Notes under the pieces: model-generated
What the model saw: only the letters and a program-made list of their open reading frames with translations
Database searches by the model: none
Told to the model about the DNA's origin: nothing
Made by a program: the position numbers and the translations under genes
DNA from: Chlorocebus sabaeus
Taxonomy: Eukaryota; Chordata; Mammalia; Primates; Cercopithecidae
NCBI RefSeq assembly: GCF_047675955.1
Contig: NC_132904.1
Coordinates: 80,915,447 to 80,979,446, forward strand
Length of the DNA: 64,000 bases
Reading direction: 5' to 3'
In this document: positions 1 to 11,583 of the stretch, in pieces
How positions within the stretch are numbered: position 1 is the stretch's first letter
How the letters are laid out: every line of letters starts with the position of its first letter

Positions 1-81
1 AGCAGGCACTCAAACTTTATGAAGTCCTCATCAAGGCGGACCCAGCTCTCTCTGACCAGGCCCCATCTTCCTCTCCAGGCA

Positions 82-84
<3 letters not shown>

Positions 85-128
<44 letters not shown>

Positions 129-443
129 AGATGGAGTTTCGCTTTGTCGCCCAGGCTGGAGTGCAGTGGCCGGATTTCAGCTTACTGCAAGTTTGACCTC
201 CCGGGTTTATGCCATTCTCCTGCCTCAGCCTCCCGAGTAGCTGGGACTGCAGGCGCCCGTCACCTCGCTTGGCTAGTTTTTTTGTTGTTTGTTGTTTTTT
301 GTTTTTTTTGTTTTTGTATTTTTTTTAGTAGAGACGGGGTTTCACCGTGTTAGCCAGGATGGTCTTGATCTCCTGACCTCATGATCCGCCCGTCTCAGCC
401 TCCCAAAGTGCTGGGATTACAGGCTTGAGCCACCGCGCTCAGC
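85..443 (-). mobile_element. Alu SINE, AluYRa-like (Old World monkey lineage)
   Basis: Full-length Alu in minus orientation: poly-T at the left, then B-box, middle T-rich linker and left monomer ending at ctcagcc. Seen directly: ggccggat next to the right-monomer start, gggtttatgccattctcc, cacctcgct, ggctagttttttt, gcccgtctcagcc and aggcttgagccaccgcg. These match diagnostic positions I recall for AluYRa subfamilies of Old World monkeys, not human AluY. The T-rich linker (about 279-328) is expanded. The 10-bp direct repeat ccaggcatct at 75-84 and 444-453 is the target-site duplication. This is the youngest-looking Alu in the window and the main clue to the host clade. Confidence 0.93.
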
Positions 444-453
444 CCAGGCATCT

Positions 454-719
454 CTTCTAACGAACCTGCTCTCCAAGGCTCAATGTTCTGGGCAAATAGA
501 ACTGAGTGCACAGGCACCAAGGTGTTATATGCTTTTCTGTATTTTTCATTTCTGCTCAAAAATTTATCTCTTTTTATCTGCTTAATAAACATCTACAACA
601 TTTTTATTTCAATTCCATCAAAGTATCACTACTTCTATGAAGCCCTCACTGATTCATTTCTGTTCCTAGCCAATCAAAAAATATATTAAGAAACAGGTTA
701 GTAATAGCCATTACTTATT
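454..719. other. Unassigned sequence, faint L2 resemblance
   Basis: AT-rich sequence without a convincing feature. Around 615-665 the pattern tcactacttctatgaagccctc weakly resembles the 3' part of a plus-strand L2 (normally tcacctcctctgtgaagcc), but the match is too short to call. Confidence 0.4.
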
Positions 720-855
720 ATTCATTCATTACTTAAATATTAATTGAGCCTTTGCCATATGAAAGCACTATGCTAACATTTTGTTTATCATTCATCACCA
801 CAACCCTCTGAGGTAGGTGTTATTTATATCCTCATTTTATAAAATAGAAAATCTT
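720..855 (-). mobile_element. MIR SINE fragment
   Basis: Minus-strand MIR. The row reads in order: a ttgagcctttgccatatg box, cactatgctaac, caccacaaccctctg, gaggtaggtgttattta, atcctcattttata. This is the usual reverse-complement order of the MIR 3' half. The element is interrupted on the right by the next Alu. Diverged, as expected for MIR. Confidence 0.75.
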
Positions 856-1141
856 GGCCACGCACAGTGGCTCACACCTGTAATGCCAACACTTTGGGAG
901 GCTGAGGCGGGCAGATCACGGGTCAGAAATTTGAGACCAGACTGGCCAATATGGTGAAACCCCATCTCTAATAAAAACATGAAAAGAAAAAAAAAAAGTA
1001 GCCAGACGTGGTGGTGCGTGCCTGTAGTCCCAGCTACTGAGGAGACTGAGGCAGGAGAATCACTTGAATGTGGAAGGCAGAGGTTGGAGCGAAACGAGGT
1101 GGCACCACTGCACTCCAGGACCAGTGCAAGACTGCATCTCA

Positions 1142-1172
<31 letters not shown>
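856..1172 (+). mobile_element. Alu SINE, AluS-type, diverged
   Basis: Plus-strand dimeric Alu, from ggccacgcacagtggctcac to an A-rich tail that has become a caaa/aaac repeat (1141-1172). A long A-run separates the monomers (about 980-998). An imperfect TSD is visible: agaaaatctt at 846-855 and agaaagtctt at 1177-1186, one mismatch. Several CpG positions are lost. Confidence 0.93.
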
Positions 1173-1186
1173 CCCCAGAAAGTCTT

Positions 1187-1471
1187 AAAAGCTTAAAGAA
1201 ATGCAGCATTTACCAAGTATCTCGATTTTTTTTTACTCCTCTGTATCCTGAATATGCATTCATTGTGGTATCTGCAGTACTCTCTGAGATTTTGCTTAAC
1301 TTCTAAGTTATGACTTATGATGATATAATTATTTGTATATCACGGTATACATGGTATATCATTTGCTAAATTTTATGGGCCATTATAGACTGTAAGCTCC
1401 ACAGTAGTAGGAGAGATACCTACTTTCTTTACAATTTTATTTATTATTTATTATTATTATTAGTGTTATTA
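1187..1471. other. Unassigned AT-rich spacer with (TTA)n tract
   Basis: No gene seen. gactgtaagctccacagtag at 1388-1407 resembles the L2 3' end but is isolated. A (TTA)n-like tract covers about 1434-1475 and grades into the T-rich end of the next Alu. Confidence 0.5.
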
Positions 1472-1759
1472 TTTTTGAGATGGAGTCTCACTCTGTCACC
1501 AGGCTGAAGTGCAATGGCGCAATCTCAGCTCACTGCAACCTCCACTTCTTGGGTTCAAGCGATTCTCTTGCCTCAGCCTTCCAAGTAGCTGAGACTACAG
1601 GCACCCGCCACCACTCACAGCTAATTTTTTTTTTTTGTATTTTTAGTAGAGACGGGGATTCACCATGTTGGCCAGGATGGTCTAGATCTCTTGACCTGAT
1701 CCTCCCACCTTGGTCTCCCAAAGTGCTGACATTACAGTTGTGAGCCACCGGACCTGACC
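1472..1759 (-). mobile_element. Alu SINE, AluS-type
   Basis: Minus-strand full-length dimeric Alu, from tttttgagatggagtctcac through the agctaatttt linker and gtagagacgggg to gagccaccggacctgacc. It lies head-to-tail with the next Alu, 14 bp away. It is in inverted orientation to the Alu at 856-1172. Confidence 0.93.
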
Positions 1760-1773
1760 TTTTCTTTTCTTCC

Positions 1774-2065
1774 TTTTTTTTTTTTTTGAGAGCAAGTCTC
1801 ACTCTGTAGCTCAGACTGGAGTGCAGTGGCGCCATCTTGGCTCACTGCAACCTCCACCTCCTGAGTTCAAGCAATTCTCGTGCCTCAGCCTCCTGAGTAG
1901 CTGGAACTACGGTGTGCACCACCATGCCTGGCTAATTTTTGCATTTTTAGTAGGGACAGCGTTTCACTATGTTGGCCAGGCTGGTCTTGAACTCCTGGCC
2001 TCTAGCGATTCACCTGCCTCTGTCTCTCAAGTGCTGGGATTATAGACGTGAGTCACCGCACCCAG
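1774..2065 (-). mobile_element. Alu SINE, AluS-type
   Basis: Minus-strand full-length Alu beginning with a T15 run followed by gagagcaagtctcactctg and ending at gagtcaccgcaccca. It probably inserted beside or into the A/T-rich flank of the neighbouring Alu, since only a short TC-rich spacer (1760-1773) separates them. Confidence 0.93.
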
Positions 2066-2134
2066 TATGTGTACTATAATATTATACTCACAAGGGCTGA
2101 CAGAATAGTACACAGTAGACGCTCAGTACATGAT

Positions 2135-2138
<4 letters not shown>

Positions 2139-2195
<57 letters not shown>

Positions 2196-2250
2196 GGAGA
2201 GGAGAGAGGAGAGGAGAGGAGAGGAGAGGAGAGGAGAGGAGAGAGACAGA
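2139..2250 (+). repeat. (AG)n microsatellite grading into (GGAGA)n
   Basis: A pure AG dinucleotide run of about 27 units (2139-2192) is followed by gaaggagaggagag-type pentanucleotide units to 2250. The strand is entirely purine over roughly 100 bp. Such tracts are length-polymorphic and can adopt triplex (H-DNA) structures. The frames reading RERERE across it are low-complexity artefacts. Confidence 0.97.
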
Positions 2251-5200
2251 TAAATGCACAAAACTCTGGTCTGAGTCTCCACTGTTCTATGCTGCCTCCC
2301 TAGATTAGTCTGAATTGGGAAGAAATGTCACATAAACAACGATGGACATATTTCTTCCTAAGACTGTCACTAACATCCTAGATGTACATTTTGGAACTCA
2401 CTTCTGGGCACTATAATTTTCCATTTCCTTACCTATGATTATGGTTATATTAATTCTACAGATCCAAATGGAATGAAAACTTATTTGAGACGGGACAGAA
2501 GCTGATTTTTAGACCTGCTGAAGAACAACATAATGACAGAGTCCTGTTAGCACACAGTACCCCAAATAACAGAAGTTTGGAAAAGAGCCTTGGGAGGAAC
2601 TCAAGTCATTACCATGGCCCTCTATTATAGCAGCTGGAAATCACACTGCTGATTTCCACGTAATACTGCAAATATCTCCGAGGGCAAGATCCAAGCTCCC
2701 AGATGCTTAACAACCCTCAGGCACGTTCTGTACCACATGTGAGTCCCTGGACTATTTAAAAACATGCACTATTCTTTATGCTTTATCAAGGATTCTAATG
2801 TTTAATATCATTAGCCTCCAGTTTTAGGTTTTACAATATTTCACAGGACATTCCCAGTTAATTTAAGGGGTAAAAAGTAGTATCATGAAATTCGAAAAAC
2901 GGCCTTAGTTTTAGTGGACACATGAATATATATATAGGTATACACAGGTTCTTATTTTGGTCATAATATGCCTAAGTGTATAGTACTTACACATCTCTAT
3001 ATAATTTAGATATTAGGTGTATGCTATGGATGCATATATCAATGGAAACAGATCTATAAATATGCATATATCAGTTGTTTTGAGGACCTACTAGAAGGAA
3101 ATAAAATTTACATGAAAAAATACTTTATATGGATAGAATGCAGCATTCTTTGGAAGAACAAGCTGATATACTCCAGGACAGAAAAATTGGAATAATATAG
3201 AACTCTAATTTTTATATGTGTACATATATATGCATATATATTACTTATATATATATAAAATATGTTAATATAAACAAGTAGTTATAGTGAAACATTTGAA
3301 TACATATATTAAACTCTGTGTATATATATGTGTAGAGACAATTGACATTATTTAACATAATGTATTTGAAAGTTTTCAAGCATGGGGTAAAGCCAGATTA
3401 ATCAATTTAGCATAGCACTTTTATAGGACTGAAATGGTAAAGGGCAGAAAGGTCTGGTAAGTGAAGAGTGTTAAAACATTGAAAGTCCTAAAAGAAATGA
3501 TTTCATTGCTCTAGTATTTGTGGATCACTAGTAGTCCCAGTCAATAATACAGTACTTGCGAATGGGAGGGAAAATGTATAGAAATGCTTATGCAAACGAA
3601 TAAGGAGAGATGGTGGCTACCTCAATTTGTTGCCTTCTTATATGTCACTGGATCTCTAATTATCAGTATGCGGTCTATTTCAATCCTTGAAAGCCTTAAA
3701 TGGTTGTAAGTTTCAGGCAAGTAGGAGGCATTGTTAAAAACTAAAGAAATAAAAAGTTTCCCTCAGTAGATGAAAAATGTATGAACATTTTTAGAGTTTG
3801 GTTATTATAACCTAGTATTAGAGATTTGGGTTTGGGAAGTTACCATTTATGAAATAAAAAGTATATTACATCTTGGATTAAAATAATTGCAACAGTAAAG
3901 CAAGTATGCTTTCTCTACTCTGTGCAACAATCACATTCTAGATTAGCATCTAATAAATAGGCTTGTCTTCCTAGCCTATGTGAGCCTTGAGAATTTAATG
4001 TAACCAATACAGAGATATAAGCTAAAGACATTTAAATGAATTTATTTGTTAAAGAGTATATAGAGTGTTCACAATTGCTAAGACTCTTTATTCAGTTTGG
4101 AATTCATGTTAGCTTTAAATAATAACTGCATTTCTAAATGTTAAGCTCCATTTTAAGCCAAACCAGTTTAATAATAAAATGATAATATATTTTTGATTTA
4201 AATCAAGAGGCTGAGATGCGCTGTCTCTCTAAGCAAAGTTTATAATTCCATGTAAATCAATCAAAAGCCATATATATGGCTATGTATATGTAACTATATT
4301 ATTAAGGCCAGTGATAAATGACATTCTTGGAAGTACTTTTTACAAACTATTATTAAAATTAAAATATTCTCTACACCTCCCACCAAAACATTTTATTCAT
4401 GATCAATATCTACTTCTCCACTATGTTAAAATCATATTGAAATTGAGATTGATTTTTTCCTGCAAATATAGCTTTTTTCTTTTCAATACATATTTAAGAA
4501 CAGTCATTGTTCTGTATTTATGACAGTGACTACAGGTACATTTTATTTACATTTAACAGCAGCATTTGCAGGAAGTTATCTTCTCTCCTTTGAATGAAGA
4601 GAGAAAAAAATGAGCCAATTTTATTTCTGATAAAATGATAGTAGTCTGGGGGCTAGAATAACCTAGGAATCAAATGAAAGGTATCTACACATCTGCTTTA
4701 GAAATGCATTACAGAAGAAAGAGAGCTATAGATGTTAATATAAATAAACTTATTGCTTCTCTATGAATAAATGAAGTGCTTCATTCTTTATTCTAAGTTT
4801 AATCATCCTCTATTTTGCTCTTAATTATTCCTTTTCTTTGTAAAATTAATTATTTAGTGTAAATAATGTTTCTTCTCCATAACTGAAAAGGCATACAGCA
4901 TTATAAGAGTAAAATTAGAATAGCATACTTCAAATCACTATTTTCTATAGCTAAATAAACAAATGTTCTTTTGCCTTTAAAGAGATGGAAAGTTCGGTTA
5001 AAATTTGTTTTCTCTCTATTCTTTAAAATAATAAATAGGCAGGACTGAACAAAAGTTTAAAATGATAAGAAGTAAAAGGGCTACTAAAAGACTATAATGC
5101 AAAATAATATAACCTGAGGACTAGAGAAATTGAACTTGGTGAAAAGTCAGTGAAATAAACTGAATACAGCATCCCTAGACTTTCACAGGCCACCCAGAGG

Positions 5201-5368
5201 TATGAGCCCACAAACATGTGTGAAAATGACAGGTTTTTCTTGGCCTAATATTTTACATACAGGCATACCCATGGTACTCTGCAAAGTTTCCAAGCCATTC
5301 TAACCTTAAACAACTTGCTCTCACTTTCTTCAGATACTCAAGGGAAAGTCATAAGGAAAAGGCTCACC
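2251..5368. other. About 3.1 kb AT-rich, no recognised repeat or gene
   Basis: I see no Alu, L1, MIR, L2 or LTR signature here and no coding frame above noise. Short TA-rich stretches occur at about 2925-2940 and 3212-3262. The block could contain very old, unrecognisable repeats or noncoding regulatory sequence. Confidence 0.5.
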
Positions 5369-6090
5369 TGTGCTGGGCTGAACCAACCATGTGGGCAGGT
5401 ACAATGCTCCCCACAAGTCCCTTTGCCCTTGGTGCTCGTCTTGTGGGGGCTTTTCCGCACACTGTCCCACAAGGTCCTGTTGAAGCTGGACCCCCCGGTC
5501 CTGTTTGAAGCTGGGCCCCCTGGTCCTGAGGAAGGCATGGTCTGAGAACTGTACCCGAGTCCCTGAGAGTTCCTCTGCCAGCCACAAGCGCAGTGGGCAT
5601 CCCTGATCAGGGTGGGCGCACTCCTGCCGGCATCCATCCCATCGGACCCCCGGCTGCAGCTGTGTTGCTTGGTGAGGTATGCATTCATACTGCACTGATG
5701 CCTACTCTTTCCTTTGGTCAGCTCTGCACAGAAATGTCTCCTCCCTCACACCCCTTTCTTCCAGGCAGTTGTAAAAGTCTTTTTTTCCCCCGTAGATCCC
5801 TCAGTATCTTTGACAGCTGCTATAAGCAGTGCATCGTGGGAGCAGTGGGAGCAGCCAGAGCAGCTCCGCACAGCATTATCTGCGGGCTGGTAGCTCTTTG
5901 TCAATAGATGACTCAACTCACAGAGCAACTTGACAGTATCCCTGCTCTAGGCAGAAGCAATCAATGCTCCACACAGCTGGGCTACAAGACTGTACACTGT
6001 GTTACAAACCCTTTTTGGATGGAGCCCTACAGTAAAGAGTAACTCTTTGCAGTTTGGCATTCTGGCTTTTCCCTTTCCTTGCTGATCCTC
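5369..6090. other. GC-rich block with short tandem repeat; possible LTR remnant
   Basis: This segment is much richer in G, C and CpG than its surroundings. It contains two and a half copies of a 24-25 bp unit built on ggtcctgttgaagctgg (starting 5473, 5497 and 5522). Overlapping frames of 60-121 codons exist on both strands, which suggests composition rather than coding. The mixture of GC-rich and internally repeated sequence, ending in a ctttgcagtttggcattctgg stretch, looks like an endogenous retroviral LTR, but I cannot name the family and see no matching TSD. An old retrocopy or a noncoding exon are alternatives. Confidence 0.35.
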
Positions 6091-7374
6091 ACACAAAATA
6101 CAAACCTTAGGAAAAAGAACTTATTATGAGATTCTTATGAGCTTAGCAGGACCCTTCTTTCCAGAAAGGATGCATCTAGGCTTAAACTTTATAGCATAAG
6201 CAATAAAAAATGATGGGAAAGTTAACCTGTAAAGGAATTTTCAACATTTACAGGAATCACTTATCTAGAGAGAGATTTGCCAAGACACAGACCCAATCAC
6301 AAAGTAACTATATCAGATCATCAATATTAACTCTAAAGAACATAAATTCATTTGGAAAAATCGTCGAGGTCACAGCATTATACTAGAGTCCCTTAAAATT
6401 TGGAAGTTTGTTTTAAATCACGATTATGCATTATAATCCAAACATATATTATTTATGCTATACACAATTATTAATTCTTTCTTATTCAAAGTAAGGCAGT
6501 TTTCAAGGTTTAAAACTGATGGGTTGGGCTTATTTTAAAACAGTATTTTTCCTTACCCCAAATTATTCTGAGGGTTTCCTTTCAAATACCTTACCACAAC
6601 AAGTACATTCACCACAGAGAGAGTCTGCGTTTTAAAGTGAAAGATACATCCAACTCTGCCATACAGTATTTTGGTTTCCAAAGACAGAATTTTCAAATTC
6701 TTTCACTGAAAAATGAGCTATTTTTTCCACCTTAAAGCAATTGCCTTCCAAAGAGGATTTTTGTTTTAAATTTTAGCATGCTTGCTGAATCCATACATAG
6801 TATTTTCAGTGAAGTGAAAGGCTAATTGCCACAACATTAATAATTTTTATTCTGTTTGAAACTTTCCATATCCATTTCCAAAATGTCTATCCTTATCACA
6901 CATTTCTGAGGAAATAATTTTGGTTTGATTGTGCAGCCAGTTACCATCCATGCAGGACCTAACAAAGATTGTATGATCCTATGAAATAGTTACTTTATCT
7001 GTAGACCATCAGATGCCATCAAATCGACCTTCTCAGTGGATTGACCAGGTGCTGGGTCAGTATAGGCCTGATTTTTGCCTGAGCTGACAAGGTGCTTATT
7101 GCAAGGACTGAGATCATAGCAAGTTCTACATTTGAACCTGAGACTCCCTGGATAAATCACTGTTAGACTTAAAAATCTGCCAAGTAAGGAGTAGGATCTT
7201 CTTTTTCCATGTATCTCCATATAAGCATACTTTTCCAAATTCTGCACAAGGGGCACTGTGCCCATCACAGAAGGCATTCAAAACATCTTTGTTCAATAAT
7301 AATGGCCAGATATGTAAGTTTAGAGGGCAAGTTCTGGTTCATGTTATTGGCCATTTTTCTCTAAGCACCCTTCA
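6091..7374. other. No recognised feature
   Basis: AT-rich single-copy-looking sequence. The longest frame here (6990-7277, minus, 95 codons) has no recognisable motif and no supporting context, so I do not call it a gene. Confidence 0.5.
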
Positions 7375-7440
7375 TACTGCCCACCACATAACAGGCAATA
7401 AATACATATATATGTTTGATGGATGAATGGATGGTTGGGT
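7375..7440 (+). mobile_element. L2/MIR 3' terminal fragment
   Basis: The string caccacataacaggcaataa followed by atgtttgatggatgaatgga corresponds to the shared 3' terminus of L2 and MIR (…cacatagtaggcactcaataaatgtttgttgaatgaat). It is short and diverged. Confidence 0.5.
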
Positions 7441-7721
7441 GGAAGTATAAATGGAAGGAAAAAGTAGAAAAATGAAGGAGTTGATATACTTTTTTAAAAA
7501 TAATAATATTTAATTCAGCAATGTTCCAGAAACATAAACTATTCCTTTAAAGTTAACTTTAGTTCTGGTGTTGAGGTATTCTTGTTAAGGAAATTTGTCA
7601 AAAATATATGAAAATTAAACTGTTGGGCAGAAATAGCAAAGGCATTAATAGTTTTTTCCTTCTTAAAGAAGATCAGGAAGTCAAAATCAATACCTGAAGA
7701 CAGTGAGAAAAAGGGAGAAAT

Positions 7722-7765
7722 TCTCTCTCTCTCTCTCTCTCTCTCTTTCTCCCTCCCCCCTTTTT
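7722..7765 (+). repeat. (TC)n microsatellite with polypyrimidine tail
   Basis: Twelve TC units (7722-7746) followed by tttctccctccccccttttt. It is a pyrimidine tract of about 44 bp on the plus strand. No TSD or SINE body is attached, so it is a free simple repeat. Confidence 0.95.
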
Positions 7766-9634
7766 ATTCTAGATGAATAGATTATGCCTGAAAGAACTGT
7801 TGGGTCAAATAAAACCCTAGAGAACTTCAGGCTTTTCTGGTGTCACCATGATGCATTACTATACAGTAGGATTTGATGTGATATAACAATGCCATCACTC
7901 TCAAATGAGAATATCAGAAAGTGATAAGTTTGGCTCTCTCCAATCTTATCTAACCACAGATGTTTCTCTAGTTTTTTAGGCAGATATCATTGCACAAAGG
8001 CCCACTAGCATCTTCAGGGGACACATGTCCTGTTCTCACCATTTGCCTCTCAAATATAAGAATCAGTCTACATAGACATAAGTCAGTGTGCATCCATCAC
8101 AATTTTGTAATGGTGTGCGCAGCTAGCAGCAAGGCAGAAACAATTTTCTGACTTGATACTACTCAAGATATTACAAATCTTCACAGGGACTTAAATCAGT
8201 TATGAATGGGTTGTTCAGAATGAGCAATGTATTCCCATCACAAGGGCCATAGAATTTCTGTTTTAGTAACCTCAGCATGTCATTTCTTTGTAGATAAATA
8301 GCATCCATCATCCATTGCATAACTAACGTTATTTTGCTTAAAAGATCTTTAAGAATAAAGCAAACTTTTATTAAGCTTACTAAAAGACTACATTGAAATC
8401 ACTCCTTCGGTTTAGTACATGTAAAGTAATTCCATACTCCTATCTTTCCCTCCCCACAAACAAGACTTCTCTTTTCAAACATGGCATTTGGCTTTCTGAG
8501 GACAGCCCACTTAAACAGATAAATATGTCAACTAGCCCTCTGTACTATAAGACAGACTCACTAATTAATGGTAATCCAATTTGATCAACTATAATTGGAC
8601 AATTGTAATGACCATGAGATGACATGAAATTCTGGCCAAACAAGAATTAGCGATGCATAAGTACACATCCTACTTATCACTGTGATTTAACATGGGCAGA
8701 TGGTGCACAGGGCAATGCCTAGATGAGATATAACTTATTGAACTCTCTTTGACCTGGCACTGACTACATAGAACAATCACTAGTTTCAAAGCAAGGGTTT
8801 AAGACTAATATCCTAGCTTGATTTGTTTAATAAAAATAGCAAAAATGGATAAATAAATTGTACTGCACTAAAATATGATACAGAATATTTTTCCAGATAA
8901 AATTTCCATCAGGCATTCCATCCATATGGGAAGTGAAAATATTAATTATAAAAGGAGAGTTAAGTGCTTGCTAAAGATTGGCTGGTAACAGAAATCCTTA
9001 TCAGCCAGAAGTAATATTCCAAATAATCATAAAATGCTTTGAAAAGTGTGTGCAGTCTATTCCTATGATTGCAAAAACTAGAGATTTATAAATGCTAAGA
9101 AATTAGCATTCTTCTACATCTAATAACCTTTGGCCTAGACAATCTCCAGATCCAAGCACATTTCCTTCAAAATAAGAAAGCCAGGAATATGTAAAGTTTA
9201 GACTCTAAAATTATTTCCAAAATAATTAAACTAATTTAGTCGTAACTTTTGTGAGACACAAACAAGCAGGAATTTAGTGTGGAAGAAAACATGCTTAATT
9301 GATGCAAAGATTTAAACAAACCAGATGATTTAATGGAAAGTAGAAAAAACTTGTAAAATATCCCAAATTGTAACTAGCATAGTTGGATTTGGGTGAGTGT
9401 TGATGAGGAAGGGGTTAATCTGAATTAATTATGTCCAAATTATAAAATGGTCTTCGGGAAATGTAAATTTATTATATTCTAATGTACTTAGTAACACAAT
9501 TCCAGAAATCAGAACACTATGTAACATTTCTTAAAGATTCTGAAAGAAACACTAGTAAAAAGGTAATCATTTAAAATTTGCATATCTTTGCAATTGAATC
9601 TAAGTGCTAAACTATACTTCTACCAGAAATTTGT
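7766..9634. other. About 1.9 kb without recognised feature
   Basis: AT-rich sequence with no interspersed-repeat signature I can recognise and no coding frame of note. The 63-codon frame at 8393-8584 is at the noise level. Confidence 0.5.
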
Positions 9635-9795
9635 TCTCATCCTTCAAGATTAAACTAATGTCACTTCTGTAAGCTTTTCAGATCCCCTTGGCATATTAAG
9701 TCATGCTCCACAGTATCTGTATACTTGTCTGTGTAAATTTCTTTAATATTTATCTATTTCTTTCAATCACCATGATGACCACTGTGACGTCTAAC
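9635..9795 (+). mobile_element. L2 LINE 3' fragment (first of two)
   Basis: Plus-strand L2 3' region: ctcatccttcaagattaaac, then a tcacttctgtaagctttt box, then a pyrimidine-rich stretch. It precedes a separate L2 copy whose start is further upstream in the consensus, so this is an independent copy or a rearranged piece. Confidence 0.65.
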
Positions 9796-9839
9796 CTAGC
9801 ATCATTTCTGTGTAGAACCGGTGAAACAGATTTCTAACT

Positions 9840-10668
9840 GGTCTCTGGCATACACCCTTACTCTAATTCATTCTCACACAGCACCCAGAGTAATTCCTAA
9901 AATGCAATTATGATCAGGTCCTTTATGCTTGATACCTGTCAATTAAATGTCATTTTCTGTAACTCTTTATCCTCATAGATAGTATAATGTTTAAAGTAGT
10001 TCAGATGGTCTTTAATCATGCCTGTGTGATCTGGCCTATGTGGCTTTTTACCAGTCTTGTCTGTGCCTCACACTCTTGCTCTGTCCTCCAACCACACAGA
10101 CCTTAAATACTTGCACTCAGTCCTACCTTGTGGCCATGGAGGATGCTCTTTTCCCCACTTCATACTTTCATATAATTAATTCCTACTCACCCTTCTGTAG
10201 GCTGCATCAAGAGGCAACTCTCCCAAAACCACCCTAAATAGATAGTATAATCAAAAAAGAAGTGGGCTTACTATGCAACACAGCTCCAAAATAAAGCTTC
10301 TAGTCTTTACTTCCAACCAGATTGCCATCCAGATCTCTTTTACTTATAAATTCTGGTGTGTTCCCTGTCCTCTGGAGTTCAACTTGCATATCATCACCTC
10401 CTCAAGAAAGCATTCCCTGAACACTGGGTCACCTTCCAGGATAGCTCATGTCATCTTTCCATTAAACATTGATTTAGCACCTGTGCTTCACTATTACAAC
10501 ACTTAACAAAACTGTATTTAAAACAAGAATTACACTATAACTTAGCTTGTACCCTTTTCCCCAAACAGAATGTAAGTAGTTCCTAGTAGGGCAATGAGAG
10601 AACTCTCTTATTTGCAACTGTATCCTCTGAATTCAGCACCAAGCGTTTAACACTAATTGAAATAAGTC
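9840..10668 (+). mobile_element. L2 LINE, 3' region, about 0.8 kb
   Basis: Plus-strand L2 with its landmarks in the right order: ggtctctgg, ttcattctcacacagcaccc, cagagtaattcctaaaatgc, atgatcaggtcc, gtgatctggcctatgtgg, then caagaaagcattccctgaac, acagaatgtaag and gtatcctctgaattcagcac. This is a typical diverged mammalian L2 that carries no open frame. The 65- and 77-codon frames at 10040 and 10273 are by-products of this element. Confidence 0.8.
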
Positions 10669-11130
10669 AAACGTGGAAGAAGACAAAAGTATCTTTCAAT
10701 GATCACATCAATATAGGTATTCTGGCCTGTGTTCTACTTCTCAGTGTAAAATCAATAAATAAGCATTTTGATTTTGAAAACAAAATGGCAATGTGTTCCT
10801 ATAGTCAGCACTTTAGTGGAACATTTAGTGTGGTTGAGTGGCATAAGTGTATGAACTAATTTTTTCAAAGAAATTTGCTAGTGGTCTTAGCACTGAAGCT
10901 GAAGCAGCTTCTGTTTATTTTAGCAAGATATTAATTCGTAAAAGCTGCACTTCCTGACAGCTGTGCATTTCTCTCAAGCTTTTTCAAGAGTTCTCCCTTT
11001 ATAGCTAGATAGTACAAAAGAGGGAGCAGTTTTCTAAGTCAAAAGCCAGTTAGTGGTAAAACATGAAGAGAATCCTAAACTCCAAAGTCATTTTAATCTT
11101 AAAATAATATAAGCCAAGCCAAAAGTCATA
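10669..11130. other. No recognised feature
   Basis: About 460 bp of AT-rich sequence. No repeat or gene recognised. Confidence 0.5.
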
Positions 11131-11145
11131 ATAATTTCACAAGAC

Positions 11146-11449
11146 TTTTTTTTTTTTTTTTTTTTTTTTTTGACAATCTTACTCTGTTGGCCAGGCCGGA
11201 ATGCAGTGTCACAATTTCAGCTCACTGCAACCTCCACGCCCCAGGCTCTGGCAATTCTCTTACCTCAGCATCCTGAGTAGCTGGGATTACAGGCATGCAC
11301 CACCACACCCAGCTAGTCTGTGTATTTGTAGCAGAGACGGGGTTTCACCATGTTAGCCAGGCTGGTCTCAAACTCCTGATCTCAAATGATCTACTCGCCA
11401 TGGGCTCCCAAAGTGCTGAGATTCCAGGCGTGAGCCACCACACCCAGCT
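11146..11449 (-). mobile_element. Alu SINE, AluS-type
   Basis: Full-length minus-strand Alu starting with a T27 run and ending gagccaccacacccagct. The TSD is ataatttcacaaga at 11131-11144 against ataatttcagaaga at 11451-11464, one mismatch in 14. Moderately diverged. Confidence 0.95.
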
Positions 11450-11583
11450 GATAATTTCAGAAGATAATAAAAGTGTGCATCAAAGAATATAAAGGCATGG
11501 AAATATCTCCTCTACTTCCCTCCCAATCAAGTCACAAATTTAAAAAATATTAAACAGCATTATTATCCATAGCAAGTATTTTC
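11450..11583. other. Spacer between Alu and L1M
   Basis: Begins with the Alu TSD and has no other recognisable feature. Confidence 0.6.

Noticed and set aside
2048..2308. Frame reading RERERE…GERRGEE
   Set aside because: Translation of the (AG)n/(GGAGA)n microsatellite. Low complexity only.
5330..5695. 121- and 116-codon overlapping frames on the minus strand, and 104 codons on the plus strand at 5593-5907
   Set aside because: The frames overlap in several phases in a GC-rich block where stops are rare by composition. There are no motifs and no splice or promoter context.
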